A stretch of DNA of 31,772 nucleotides from JBDNBY01 sp039767595 (GCA_039767595.1 JBDNBY010000079.1:1-31772); one strand, 5' to 3'. Numbered from the stretch's first letter, positions 1-8,509 are shown. Notes: a model not told the origin generated them from the sequence alone. Numbers and translations are program-made.

Positions 1-487
1 GAAAATGTTGCCTGCGGTGGGGGTGCTTTATCCCATTTATCTCTTGTTTATTCATCTGGGATTGCTGGATAGTCGTTTTGGCTTGGTGACTGTATTGATG
101 CTGATCAATTTACCGATCATTGTGTGGATGCTTTACACGTATTTCCGCGAAATTCCTGGTGAGATCCTCGAAGCGGCGCGCATGGATGGGGCACGCCTGC
201 GCGAAGAGGTGCTCTATGTCCTGACGCCGATGGCCGTTCCCGGTATTGCATCGACGTTACTGCTCAACATCATTCTTGCGTGGAACGAAGCATTCTGGAC
301 GCTGAACTTAACGGCGGCCAAAGCGGCGCCATTGACGGCATTTATTGCCAGCTATTCCTCGCCCGAAGGTCTTTTTTACGCGAAACTCTCTGCTGCCTCG
401 ACATTGGCGATTGCGCCGATTTTGATCATGGGGTGGTTTTCTCAAAAACAACTTGTCCGAGGCTTGACCTTCGGCGCTGTCAAATAA
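1..487 (+). CDS. smoG: Polyol ABC transporter permease, MalG/SmoG type (5' end outside window)
   Basis: Inner-membrane permease subunit of a binding-protein-dependent carbohydrate importer. The reading frame is open to the left edge, so only the C-terminal ~160 residues are present and the first ATG at position 5 is internal. What is visible is a run of hydrophobic membrane segments and the cytoplasmic EAA loop (GEILEAARMDGA followed by LTPMAVPGI), which docks on the ATPase. That loop form is typical of the MalG family. The next gene is a MalK-type ATPase 9 bp downstream, and dehydrogenases for sorbitol and mannitol follow, which matches the smoEFGK-smoS-mtlK-xylB order known from Rhodobacter sphaeroides. 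The substrate (sorbitol/mannitol/arabitol) is inferred from that context, not from the permease itself. Confidence 0.85.
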   Translation, partial: KMLPAVGVLYPIYLLFIHLGLLDSRFGLVTVLMLINLPIIVWMLYTYFREIPGEILEAARMDGARLREEVLYVLTPMAVPGIASTLLLNIILAWNEAFWTLNLTAAKAAPLTAFIASYSSPEGLFYAKLSAASTLAIAPILIMGWFSQKQLVRGLTFGAVK

Positions 488-496
488 GGGGGCGTT

Positions 497-1501
497 ATGG
501 GACGCATTACATTAAATCAAGTTCGCAAGATCTTTGGCGATGTCGAGGTTATTCCCCCGTTGGATCTGGAAATCAATGACGGTGAGTTCGTTGTCTTTGT
601 TGGGCCGTCGGGCTGCGGAAAATCCACATTGTTGCGCTTGATCGCGGGTCTTGAGGATGTCACCTCGGGCGCCATAGATATCGATGGCAAGGCGGCCGCC
701 AATTTACCGCCAGCCAAGCGTGGTTTGGCGATGGTGTTTCAGTCTTATGCGCTATATCCGCATATGTCTGTGCGTAAAAACATTGCCTTTCCGTTGCGGA
801 TGGCCGGCCTTGATAAGGCGGAGCAAGAGCGCCGCGTGACAGAAGCCGCAGCGGTTTTGAACCTGACTGATTATCTTGACCGGCGTCCCGGGCAACTGTC
901 GGGTGGCCAGCGTCAGCGCGTGGCCATTGGCCGTGCGATCGTCCGCGAGCCATCGGCCTTTTTGTTTGATGAGCCGTTGTCAAATTTGGACGCGGCTTTG
1001 CGCGTGGGCATGCGGCTCGAGATATCAGAGCTGCACAAGCGTTTACAAACAACGATGATCTATGTGACCCATGATCAAGTCGAAGCGATGACCATGGCCG
1101 ATAAGATTGTCGTTTTGCGTGCAGGTCATATTGAGCAAGTGGGCACGCCGCTCGAGCTGTATAAGGCGCCGCGCAATACCTTTGTTGCGGGGTTTATCGG
1201 CAGCCCAAAGATGAATATTTTTGGCGCTGCGGCGGCAGAGGCCTTTGGCGCACATCAAATTGGTATTCGCCCTGAACACCTGAGCTTGAACCAAGAGGCG
1301 GGTGTGTGGAAAGGCACGGTCGGGGTATCTGAGCATCTTGGATCTGATACGTTTTTGCATGTGAAATGCGAGGGTATTGATGAGCCGTTGACCGTGCGCG
1401 CCACGGGAGAAGTCGACATCAGTTATGGCGCCACAGTGTATTTGAGCCCAGATGAAACGCATCTGCATCGCTTTGATGCCCAAGGCCTTCGGGTGTCATG
1501 A
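497..1501 (+). CDS. smoK: Polyol ABC transporter ATP-binding protein (MalK/UgpC family)
   Basis: Cytoplasmic ATPase that powers the polyol importer. The 334-aa protein has Walker A GPSGCGKST at residues 36-44, Q-loop Q82, signature LSGGQ at 134-138, Walker B FLFDEP at 155-160, D-loop SNLD directly after it and switch His192. Residues from about 240 onward look like the C-terminal TOBE-type domain of the MalK subfamily (GIRPEHL motif). The length is slightly shorter than the usual 350-370 aa because that domain is compact. The ATG follows a clear AAGGGGG ribosome site. The stop overlaps the start of the next gene (ATGA), implying translational coupling. Family assignment is firm; the polyol specificity rests on the operon. 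Confidence 0.92.
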   Translation: MGRITLNQVRKIFGDVEVIPPLDLEINDGEFVVFVGPSGCGKSTLLRLIAGLEDVTSGAIDIDGKAAANLPPAKRGLAMVFQSYALYPHMSVRKNIAFPLRMAGLDKAEQERRVTEAAAVLNLTDYLDRRPGQLSGGQRQRVAIGRAIVREPSAFLFDEPLSNLDAALRVGMRLEISELHKRLQTTMIYVTHDQVEAMTMADKIVVLRAGHIEQVGTPLELYKAPRNTFVAGFIGSPKMNIFGAAAAEAFGAHQIGIRPEHLSLNQEAGVWKGTVGVSEHLGSDTFLHVKCEGIDEPLTVRATGEVDISYGATVYLSPDETHLHRFDAQGLRVS

Positions 1502-2271
1502 ACCGGCTAAGCGGCAAAACGGCCCTTATTACAGGGGCGGCACGCGGTATTGGGCGCGCCTTTGCGCAGCGGTACCTCGCCGAAGGTGCCACTGTGGCAA
1601 TTGCCGATATTGACATCGCACGCGCACGGCAGACCGCTCAAGAGTTAGGATCTGACGCCTATGCCATTGAAATGGACGTCACTCAGGAGGCAAGCATTCT
1701 CAATGGCGTTGATCAGGCGATCACCCAGATGGGTCAGATTGATATCTTGATCAATAACGCTGCTGTGTTCACAGCGGCGCCGATTGTCGAGGTCGAGCGC
1801 GCAGATTTTGATCGCGTGTTCTCGATCAATGTGGCGGGCACGCTCTTTGTGATGAAGGCGGTTGCGCAGCATATGATTGACCGTGGGATCAAAGGTAAAA
1901 TCATCAATATGGCCAGCCAAGCGGGCCGCCGCGGTGAGTCGTTGGTCAGCATTTACTGCGCTTCAAAGGCGGCTGTGATCTCATTGACGCAATCGGCAGG
2001 GCTGAATTTGATCGCCCATGGCATCAATGTGAACGCCATTTCGCCGGGTGTTGTGGATGGCGAGCATTGGGATGGCGTGGATGCGTTTTTCGCAAAATAC
2101 GAAAACAAACCGCTGGGCCAAAAGAAAAAAGAAGTGGGCGAGAGCGTTCCCTTTGGACGCATGGGGCAAGCACAAGATTTAACAGGAATGGCCGTCTTTC
2201 TCGCCTCGGATGAGGCAGATTACATTGTAGCGCAAACCTACAATGTTGACGGTGGCCAGTGGATGAGCTGA
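1498..2271 (+). CDS. smoS: Sorbitol dehydrogenase, short-chain dehydrogenase family
   Basis: NAD-dependent SDR of 257 aa, probably oxidising D-sorbitol (glucitol) to fructose and related polyols in the cytoplasm. The classical SDR layout is complete: cofactor motif TGAARGIG at residues 12-19, an acidic D37 region after beta-2 favouring NAD, NNAA at 86-89, and the catalytic tetrad N111, S140, Y153, K157 (YCASK). The start codon overlaps the smoK stop by 4 bp and mtlK begins 10 bp after its stop. Its position between a polyol transporter ATPase and mannitol 2-dehydrogenase matches R. sphaeroides smoS. Related SDRs act on other polyols or 3-oxoacyl substrates, so the exact substrate is an inference from context. 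Confidence 0.87.
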   Translation: MNRLSGKTALITGAARGIGRAFAQRYLAEGATVAIADIDIARARQTAQELGSDAYAIEMDVTQEASILNGVDQAITQMGQIDILINNAAVFTAAPIVEVERADFDRVFSINVAGTLFVMKAVAQHMIDRGIKGKIINMASQAGRRGESLVSIYCASKAAVISLTQSAGLNLIAHGINVNAISPGVVDGEHWDGVDAFFAKYENKPLGQKKKEVGESVPFGRMGQAQDLTGMAVFLASDEADYIVAQTYNVDGGQWMS

Positions 2272-2281
2272 GGACCCAGTC

Positions 2282-3775
2282 ATGGAAGATATGTCACATC
2301 CGTCGAAATTACGCCTCGCGACGCTGAGCACCGTACCAGAGGGCGTGAGAGCGCCGCAGTATGCGCGATCTGATCTCTCGGCGGGGATCGTTCACATCGG
2401 CGTGGGTAATTTTCACCGAGCCCATCAATCGTGGTATCTGCATCGGTTGTTTGAGCAAGGTCTTTCGCGCGATTGGGCCATCGTTGGGGCGGGGGTGCGG
2501 CCCTATGATGCCGCGCAGCGCACCAAGCTTGAGGCGCAAGATTATCTGACAACATTGATTGAATTAGATCCCAAAGGCAGCCGCGCTGAAATCATTGCAC
2601 CGATGATCGATTATTTGCCGATCCAAGATGGCAACGGTCCGTTGATTGACCGTATGGCCCAAGCGGACATTCGGATTGTCGCCCTCACTGTGACCGAAGG
2701 CGGCTATTATATTGATCCAGTGACCAAAGGGTTTGATGCCACCCATCCCGATATTGTGCATGACGCGGCACATCCAGATCGACCGCGCACGGCCTTTGGG
2801 GCGATGATCGCCGCGCTGCGCAGACGGCGTGAGGACGGGCTTGGCCCCTTCACCGGCATGTGCTGTGATAATCTTCAAGGCAATGGGGACATCTTGCGCC
2901 AAACCGTCGTGTCGTTGGCGTGCTTGTCTGATCCAGATTTGGCAGATTGGATCGATACGCACTGTACCTTTCCAAATGCGATGGTGGATTGCATCGTCCC
3001 CGCGACGGGCACGTCCGAGATCGCGTTGGCGCGATCTTTGGGGATTGCAGATGCCGCGCCGGTCACACATGAGAATTTCCGCCAATGGGTGATTGAAGAC
3101 GCATTTTGCGCGGGGCGCCCCGCGTGGGACAAAGTGGGGGTCACCTTTTCGGATAACGTCCACAGTTATGAAACGATGAAAATCCGCATTCTCAATGGGG
3201 GGCATCAGGTCATCAGTAATGTGGGCGAGGTGATGGGTCTGGACACGATCGCCGCCTGCATGGCTCATCCGCAGGTCAGTGCGCTGTTTCGCAAAGTGGC
3301 GGGCACTGAAATTGTGCCCCATGTCCATGCTGTGCCGAGTATGACACCAGATCGCTATGTTGAGTTGATCGAACAACGGTTTGCCAATCCGCGTATTTTG
3401 GACACGACGCGCCGCGTCGCCTTTGACGGATCATCGCGGCATCCTGGGTTTATTTTGCCAACTTTGCGAGAGGCACTGGCTGCTGGGCAGCCATTTGCGG
3501 GCCTTGCGCTGGTAGAGGCAGCATGGGCGCGCATGTGCGCCGGCACGCGCGAGGATGGATCGGTGATCGAGCCGAACGACCCAGCTTGGGATGAATTAAA
3601 TCACGTGGCTCTTCAGGCCAAGATGCGGCCCACCGCTTGGCTGGAGATGCGGCATATCTATGGTGATCTCGCGGATCACGATGCATTCGCTGGTGCATTC
3701 GCGTCATGGCTCTCACTGATGTGGACCGATGGTATGGCCGCTGCGTTGGACACGTATCTCACTGGTGTAAAATGA
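2282..3775 (+). CDS. mtlK: Mannitol 2-dehydrogenase (long-chain polyol dehydrogenase)
   Basis: NAD-dependent oxidation of D-mannitol to D-fructose and, in relatives, D-arabitol to D-xylulose. The 497-aa length is typical of the polyol-specific long-chain dehydrogenase family. The N-terminal Rossmann region carries GIVHIGVGNFHRAHQ, and the catalytic signature is visible as K300, N305 and H308 in MKIRILNGGHQ. The start chosen is ATG 2282 in the smoS-mtlK gap; ATG 2291 in frame is an alternative. Its 3' end overlaps xylB by 4 bp (ATGA at 3772), linking polyol oxidation to ketose phosphorylation. No truncation or frameshift is seen. Confidence 0.93.
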   Translation: MEDMSHPSKLRLATLSTVPEGVRAPQYARSDLSAGIVHIGVGNFHRAHQSWYLHRLFEQGLSRDWAIVGAGVRPYDAAQRTKLEAQDYLTTLIELDPKGSRAEIIAPMIDYLPIQDGNGPLIDRMAQADIRIVALTVTEGGYYIDPVTKGFDATHPDIVHDAAHPDRPRTAFGAMIAALRRRREDGLGPFTGMCCDNLQGNGDILRQTVVSLACLSDPDLADWIDTHCTFPNAMVDCIVPATGTSEIALARSLGIADAAPVTHENFRQWVIEDAFCAGRPAWDKVGVTFSDNVHSYETMKIRILNGGHQVISNVGEVMGLDTIAACMAHPQVSALFRKVAGTEIVPHVHAVPSMTPDRYVELIEQRFANPRILDTTRRVAFDGSSRHPGFILPTLREALAAGQPFAGLALVEAAWARMCAGTREDGSVIEPNDPAWDELNHVALQAKMRPTAWLEMRHIYGDLADHDAFAGAFASWLSLMWTDGMAAALDTYLTGVK

Positions 3776-5214
3776 CGTTTCTCGGGGTCGATCTTGGGAC
3801 CTCGGGCCTGCGTGCCGTCGTGATGAACGCGCAGGGCGAGGTGATGGGCAGTGCGCAATGCAGCTATGGCACCTCCAATCCGCACTCTGGATGGTCTGAA
3901 CAAGATCCGGCCCTGTGGAAAGTAGCGCTGGATCAAGCCATGGGCACATTACGCGAAAGCGTTGAGGGCTATGAGCAGATCCAAGCGATTGCCGTCTCGG
4001 GGCATATGCACGGGGCTGTTTTACTTGATGAGGCGGGGGATGTGCTGCGGCCATGTATCTTGTGGAATGATACGCGCGCGCATCATGAGGCCGCCGCTCT
4101 GGATGCCATACCGCAGATGCGCGATCTATCTGGGAATATCGTTTTCGCAGGGTTCACGGCCCCTAAGTTGAATTGGGTGCAGCGGCACGAGCCTCAAATT
4201 TATGCGCAGGTGGCCAAAGTGCTCTTGCCGGCGGCCTATATGAATTTTCACCTCAGCGCTCAGTATGTGGGTGATCTATCGGATGCCTCGGGCACCTCGT
4301 GGTGCGATGTGGCGCAGCGGCAGTGGTCGACCGAGCTATTAGAGCTTGGTCACATGCGGCCCGATCAAATGCCGCATTTGGTTGAGGGGGCTTCGATTGC
4401 AGGCACGCTGCGCCCTGAATTGGCGGCGCGCTGGGGCTTGTCCGCACGTGTTACAGTCGCGGGGGGCGCTGGGGATAATGCCGCGGCGGCCTGCGGGATC
4501 GGCGCCATTGATGAGGGGGCTGGATTTGTGTCATTGGGCACTTCTGGGGTGGTCTTGATCGCGCGCGACGCCTATCAGGCGCTGCCTGATGCCGCCGTCC
4601 ACACGTTTTGCCATGCGGTGCCCGAGCGGTGGTATCAAATGGGCGTGATGCTCAGCGCGACGAATAGTTTGAATTGGCTCGGCACGATCACAGGGCAAAG
4701 CCCGTCTGACTTGACCGCCGCGCTGGGAACGCAGCTTCGTCCGCCAAGTGATATCCAATTTTTCCCATACCTGAGCGGGGAGCGGACGCCGCATAATGAT
4801 CCGGCATTGCGCGCGGGGTTCTCAGCGCTTTCGATCGAGCATGATCAGAGGGATCTGACCCAAGCGGTCGTCGAAGGGGTGAGCTTTGGATTAAAAGATT
4901 GTCTAAACGCTCTGCGCCAAACAGGCGCGGCACCAGAGGCCCTCTATATCATTGGGGGCGGGGCGCAGTCCCGCTATTGGGTCGAGCTTTTGGCAACGGT
5001 ATTAAATCTCCCTTTGCACTTGCCCAAAGGGGCCGAGTTCGGTGCGGCCCTTGGCGCGGCGCGGTTGGCGCAGGCTGCCCACCTTGGGGGGCATCTGGGG
5101 CATATGTCCATGCCGGATGTCGCTGAGGTGATTATGCCCTATCTAGCCCTCGTCGATAGATTTGAGGCGGCGTATGAACGGTTTGTCGACGCTGTGCAGC
5201 ATCGCAAAACTTGA
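3772..5214 (+). CDS. xylB: Xylulokinase (FGGY carbohydrate kinase)
   Basis: Phosphorylates D-xylulose, the product of arabitol oxidation, to xylulose 5-phosphate. The 480-aa FGGY protein starts with MTFLGVDLGTSGLRAVV (ATP-binding phosphate-1 motif, D7) and carries GGAGDNAAAACG with the probable catalytic base D235. SLGTSGV and a late GGGAQSRYW motif give the second ATPase domain half. The start at 3772 overlaps the mtlK stop; an in-frame upstream start at 3706 would lie deep inside mtlK and is less likely. In R. sphaeroides the same operon continues with mtlZ (fructokinase), but no kinase follows here and the operon appears to end at this gene. Confidence 0.92.
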   Translation: MTFLGVDLGTSGLRAVVMNAQGEVMGSAQCSYGTSNPHSGWSEQDPALWKVALDQAMGTLRESVEGYEQIQAIAVSGHMHGAVLLDEAGDVLRPCILWNDTRAHHEAAALDAIPQMRDLSGNIVFAGFTAPKLNWVQRHEPQIYAQVAKVLLPAAYMNFHLSAQYVGDLSDASGTSWCDVAQRQWSTELLELGHMRPDQMPHLVEGASIAGTLRPELAARWGLSARVTVAGGAGDNAAAACGIGAIDEGAGFVSLGTSGVVLIARDAYQALPDAAVHTFCHAVPERWYQMGVMLSATNSLNWLGTITGQSPSDLTAALGTQLRPPSDIQFFPYLSGERTPHNDPALRAGFSALSIEHDQRDLTQAVVEGVSFGLKDCLNALRQTGAAPEALYIIGGGAQSRYWVELLATVLNLPLHLPKGAEFGAALGAARLAQAAHLGGHLGHMSMPDVAEVIMPYLALVDRFEAAYERFVDAVQHRKT

Positions 5215-5242
5215 TCAATGCCTGATCTGCGTTAGTTTCTAG

Positions 5243-5262
5243 TGCACCAATAAAGGGGTGCA
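5243..5262 (+). promoter_or_regulatory. Small inverted repeat overlapping the ribosome site of the 76-aa ORF
   Basis: TGCACC (5243-5248) and GGTGCA (5257-5262) can pair around an 8-nt loop. The 3' arm overlaps the end of the AAAGGGG ribosome site and ends 2 nt before the ATG at 5265. It could mask the ribosome site, but a 6-bp stem is short and may be chance. Confidence 0.3.
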
Positions 5263-5264
5263 TT

Positions 5265-5495
5265 ATGACTGAAGATGAATTGAATGCCAGATATGACACG
5301 GCCATGCAGAGCATAACGTATGAAAAAAACCGCAAATCGGCCCAAAGCTTTGCGATGGGGGCGGCCATTCTTGCGGCACATGATAGCCTAAAACATGGGG
5401 CGCTCGGGCCAATCACCTTTGCGTGCAAAGGGTTCTTGTTGCTGTTTGCGATATTCTCGGCCTTCTACCTCGCGGGTCAATTGGCCGGCGTGTAA
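5265..5495 (+). CDS. Unrecognised 76-aa protein with one C-terminal membrane segment
   Basis: I do not recognise this family. The protein is 76 aa. Residues 1-35 are soluble and charged (MTEDELNARYDTAMQSI...), the middle is Ala/Gly/His-containing, and residues about 53-75 form a hydrophobic segment (FLLLFAIFSAFYLAGQLAG), so a small single-span membrane protein or tail-anchored protein is likely. The start is supported by a good AAAGGGG ribosome site 6 nt upstream, and the frame is free of rare features. It lies 50 bp after xylB and 75 bp before bciA, at the border between the polyol operon and the photosynthesis genes. Whether it belongs to either is unknown. Confidence 0.6.
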   Translation: MTEDELNARYDTAMQSITYEKNRKSAQSFAMGAAILAAHDSLKHGALGPITFACKGFLLLFAIFSAFYLAGQLAGV

Positions 5496-5570
5496 TCCAA
5501 ACGCCACAGGCACTGGCCTTGTGTTTTGAGCCATCTGTGCGAGGATGTCTTTAGATAGTAAAGGCACAGT

Positions 5571-6512
5571 ATGATGCGCATTCTTTTGGCTGGCGCCTCT
5601 GGGTATATCGGACAATCCGTCTTGCGGGCTCTGTTGGCGCGGGGGCATGATGTGGTGGCGCCTGTGCGCCAAGAGATGGAGATATCCCATCCGAAACTGA
5701 CGCAAATGACGGGGGCATTAGAGGCTCTGAGTGCGGATCATATTGGCCCTGTGGATCATGTTGTGTCGTGCCTTGCCAGTCGATCGGGCGGTATAAGAGA
5801 CGCGCATCGCGTGGATTTTCAGGCGAATATGACATTGCTAGATCTGGCGCAATCGTGCAAGGCGCGGCGGTTTACCCTTTTGTCTGCAATCTGTGTGCAG
5901 CGGCCCATGCTTTCCTTTCAACGGGCGAAATTGCAATTTGAGCGCGCGCTAATTGATGCGCCAATAGATCATTCGATTATCCGGCCCACCGCCTATTTTA
6001 AATCCATCTCTGGCCAAGTCGAGCGGGTGCGCCAAGGTAAGCCATTTTTGATTTTTGGGGACGGACGAGAGACATCTTGCACGCCCATTTCACGCAGCGA
6101 TTTGGCGGAGTTTATGGTCGAGCGACTGACCGATCCCGCAGCGCGCAATGCGATTTTGCCCATTGGCGGGCCTGGCCCTGCGCTCAGCGCACGGGCGCAA
6201 GGCGAATTGTTATGCCAAGCCTTTGGCCGCCCAGCGAAATTTCGGTCTGTCTCGCCTAAGATATTTGATATCATAGGGACAGCGCTGTGGCCATTGGCGC
6301 AGGTCAGCCCATGGGCCCAAGATCGGGCGGAGTTTATGCGCATCGCCAAATATTACGCGACGCAGTCGATGCTTGTTTGGGACGAGACGGCGCAGCGCTA
6401 TGATCGCGCCTTGACGCCGAGCACTGGGCACGACCGTCTAGAGGACTACTACGCGCAATTGGCCGCTGGGCAGGTTGATGCCCCCGATTTGGGCGCACAT
6501 AAGCTATTTTAG
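5571..6512 (+). CDS. bciA: Divinyl (proto)chlorophyllide a 8-vinyl reductase, BciA type
   Basis: NADPH-dependent reductase that converts the C8 vinyl group of divinyl chlorophyllide to ethyl during bacteriochlorophyll synthesis. The 313-aa protein is an extended/atypical SDR: an N-terminal Rossmann motif GASGYIGQSV, then blocks I recognise from BciA/DVR (CLASRSGG, LLSAICV, FQRAKLQFE, IIRPTAYFKSISGQ, PISRSDLAE and GGPGPALSARAQGELL). The start is ATG 5571 after an AAAGG ribosome site; ATG 5574 is immediately adjacent. It is convergent with dxs, with only 9 bp between stop codons. No PpsR-type TGT-N12-ACA site was found upstream, so its expression may differ from the other pigment genes. Confidence 0.9.
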   Translation: MMRILLAGASGYIGQSVLRALLARGHDVVAPVRQEMEISHPKLTQMTGALEALSADHIGPVDHVVSCLASRSGGIRDAHRVDFQANMTLLDLAQSCKARRFTLLSAICVQRPMLSFQRAKLQFERALIDAPIDHSIIRPTAYFKSISGQVERVRQGKPFLIFGDGRETSCTPISRSDLAEFMVERLTDPAARNAILPIGGPGPALSARAQGELLCQAFGRPAKFRSVSPKIFDIIGTALWPLAQVSPWAQDRAEFMRIAKYYATQSMLVWDETAQRYDRALTPSTGHDRLEDYYAQLAAGQVDAPDLGAHKLF

Positions 6513-6530
6513 GCGCGCGTTTTATGTGCG
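6494..6530. terminator. Inverted repeat at the convergent bciA/dxs ends, possible bidirectional terminator
   Basis: CGCACATAA (6494-6502) is perfectly complementary to TTATGTGCG (6522-6530), giving a 9-bp stem around a 19-nt loop that holds the bciA stop codon; the second arm holds the dxs stop. Neither strand shows a long T tract after the stem, so intrinsic termination is inferred from position rather than from a full canonical terminator. Confidence 0.5.
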
Positions 6531-8390
6531 GACGGCGCGCGGATATATCTTGTCGCCCCGTTGCATCAAAGCGGCCTCAGCGCGCCATGCGATATCTTGG
6601 GCCGAGAGGGCGGCGGCGCGATACATTTCCTCGGGGCTGCCTTGATCGATAAAGCAATCGGGCAAAGTCAGCGTGCGGATGGTTTTACCTTGGGTGAGCG
6701 CGTCTGTCGCAGAGAGGTAATGCAACACAGCCGCGCCAAAGCCGCCAGTGGCGCCTTGTTCCACTGTGATCAAAACGTCATGTGTGTTTAACAGGCGTTT
6801 CAACAGATCCGTATCAAGAGGTTTGGCAAAGCGCGCGTCGGCAATCGTCGGTGTGATGCCTCTGGTGCGCAGCAGGTCTGCGGCCTCGCAAACCGTCTCG
6901 AGATGTGCGCCAAAGCTCAAAAAGGCGATTTGCGATCCCTCTTCGATCATGCGGCCTTTGCCAATGGTCAACGGGCGGCCTCGATCAGGTAGCTCGGTCC
7001 CGCGCCCGCTGCCTCTGGGATAGCGTAGGGCGATGGGCCCTTGATCGTGGGCTGTCGCAGTGGCGACCATGTGCATCAACTCGGCCTCGTCTGCCGCGGC
7101 CATGACAGTGAAATTTGGCAAATGTGTCAAATAGCCAACATCAAAGGCACCTGCATGGGTGGCCCCATCGGCACCCACAAGGCCCGCGCGGTCGATCGCA
7201 AAGCGCACGGGTAGGTTCTGCAGTGCCACGTCATGAACAATTTGGTCATAGCCACGTTGAAGGAATGTTGAGTAGATTGCGCAAAACGGGCGCATGCCGC
7301 TGGCGGCCAGCCCTGCGGCAAAGGTCACGGCGTGTTGTTCGGCAATCCCAACGTCAAAGACGCGGTCAGGGTAGTGCGCTTGCATCGTTGTCACGCCTGT
7401 GCCTGCGGGCATGGCGGCAGTGATGGCGACCACGGTGGGATCCTCTTTTGCCTCTTGCAATAAGGCGCGGCCAAAGATTGAGGTATAGCTTGGCGCATTG
7501 ACGGGGCCTTTGATCTGTTGACCTGTGGCCGTGTCGAATTTCGAGACGCCGTGATACTTATCCGCGGCTTGCTCGGCAGGGGAATAGCCCTTGCCCTTTT
7601 GCGTGACGACATGGATCAGTACGGGGCCCGTGGCTGTTGCATGGGCCCGCTGTAAGGTGCGCAGCAGTTCGTCCATATTGTGCCCATCGATCGGGCCGTA
7701 GTACTCAAAGCCGAGATGCTCAAACACGGTCGCCGTGCTTGGCGTGCCCGTGACAAGGGAATATTCTGTGCTGCGCGTATCAATTTGAGGGTCATTGATC
7801 GATGAGAGGTGGTTGCACATCGCCCCCACCGGCGGCGCGATCGACATTTCGTTATCATTGAGGATCACAAAGAGCCGCTGGTTTCGCGCCCCAGCGTTAT
7901 TGAGCGCCTCATAGGCCATGCCGGCGGAAATCGCGCCATCGCCGATGACTGCGATCCCTTCACCCACGTCCTGCCCAAGGCTCCGAGCGGTTGCAAACCC
8001 AAGGGCGGCCGAAATAGAGGTAGAGCTATGGGCCGCACCAAAGGGATCGTAGGCGCTTTCGCTGCGTTTTGTGAAGCCGCTGGGCCCGTCTTTTTGACGC
8101 AACTTACGCATGGCGGCCCGACGCTGTGTGAGGATCTTATGCGGGTAGCATTGATGCCCCACATCCCAAATCAGGCGGTCATAGGGCGTATCAAATACAT
8201 AGTGCAGTGCAACGGTGAGTTCGACGACCCCCAAAGATGAGCCTAAATGCCCGCCAGTGCCAGACACGATATCAATGACATCTGAGCGAAGTTCATCGGC
8301 GAGGGGTTGCAATTGAGACGGCTCAAGCTGCCTGAGATCTGTCGGAGAAGAAATACGATCTAGCAGGGGGGTCTGAGAGAGCTGTGCCAT
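6522..8390 (-). CDS. dxs: 1-deoxy-D-xylulose-5-phosphate synthase
   Basis: Thiamine-diphosphate enzyme that condenses pyruvate with glyceraldehyde 3-phosphate, the entry step of the MEP isoprenoid pathway feeding carotenoids and the phytyl/geranylgeranyl tail of bacteriochlorophyll. The 622-aa length is normal. The proton-relay His48 (GGHLGSSLG), the TPP-binding motif GDGAISAGMAYEALNN (from residue 150) through N178-D179-N180, and the transketolase middle domain with GIAEQHAV and FAIDRAGLVG are visible. The start has an AAAGGA ribosome site. It lies downstream of pufC, separated by 170 bp with several hairpins, as dxs also follows the puf genes in other Rhodobacteraceae clusters. Confidence 0.96.
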   Translation of the reverse strand: MAQLSQTPLLDRISSPTDLRQLEPSQLQPLADELRSDVIDIVSGTGGHLGSSLGVVELTVALHYVFDTPYDRLIWDVGHQCYPHKILTQRRAAMRKLRQKDGPSGFTKRSESAYDPFGAAHSSTSISAALGFATARSLGQDVGEGIAVIGDGAISAGMAYEALNNAGARNQRLFVILNDNEMSIAPPVGAMCNHLSSINDPQIDTRSTEYSLVTGTPSTATVFEHLGFEYYGPIDGHNMDELLRTLQRAHATATGPVLIHVVTQKGKGYSPAEQAADKYHGVSKFDTATGQQIKGPVNAPSYTSIFGRALLQEAKEDPTVVAITAAMPAGTGVTTMQAHYPDRVFDVGIAEQHAVTFAAGLAASGMRPFCAIYSTFLQRGYDQIVHDVALQNLPVRFAIDRAGLVGADGATHAGAFDVGYLTHLPNFTVMAAADEAELMHMVATATAHDQGPIALRYPRGSGRGTELPDRGRPLTIGKGRMIEEGSQIAFLSFGAHLETVCEAADLLRTRGITPTIADARFAKPLDTDLLKRLLNTHDVLITVEQGATGGFGAAVLHYLSATDALTQGKTIRTLTLPDCFIDQGSPEEMYRAAALSAQDIAWRAEAALMQRGDKIYPRAVRT

Positions 8391-8442
8391 AAGGCGTTCC
8401 TTTCGTCAAAACTGCGTTTTTCGGTCCTCTTGAGGTGAAAAT

Positions 8443-8509
8443 GGCGCCGTCCTTGAGGGTAACGGCGCCACTCTCCTGGAGCTTCAGGAAATGGGGTGAG
8501 GATCCCCAT
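8443..8509 (-). terminator. Hairpin cluster between pufC and dxs
   Basis: In the 170-bp gap, read on the minus strand after pufC, three hairpins follow one another: ATGGGG/CCCCAT (8491-8496 with 8504-8509), TCCTG/CAGGA (8474-8478 with 8485-8489), and the strongest, GGCGCCGT/ACGGCGCC (8443-8450 with 8462-8469, 8-bp GC-rich stem), which is followed on the minus strand by ATTTTC. This fits a terminator or mRNA-stabilising structure at the end of the puf transcript. The rest of the gap shows no clear dxs promoter. Confidence 0.5.

Noticed and set aside
2564..3376. Long open frame on the minus strand inside mtlK (270 codons)
   Set aside because: It lies antisense to a complete, conserved mtlK, its translation resembles no family I know and its composition is His/Arg/Asp-skewed, as expected for a shadow of codon bias.
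5211..5230. TTGATCAA at the xylB stop as an FNR-type half site
   Set aside because: The FnrL consensus needs TTGAT-N4-ATCAA; this is an 8-bp palindrome without the spacer, and no full site was found anywhere in the scanned intergenic regions.
7809..8240. Plus-strand open frame antisense to dxs
   Set aside because: Shadow frame over conserved dxs coding sequence, with no ribosome site or recognisable domain.
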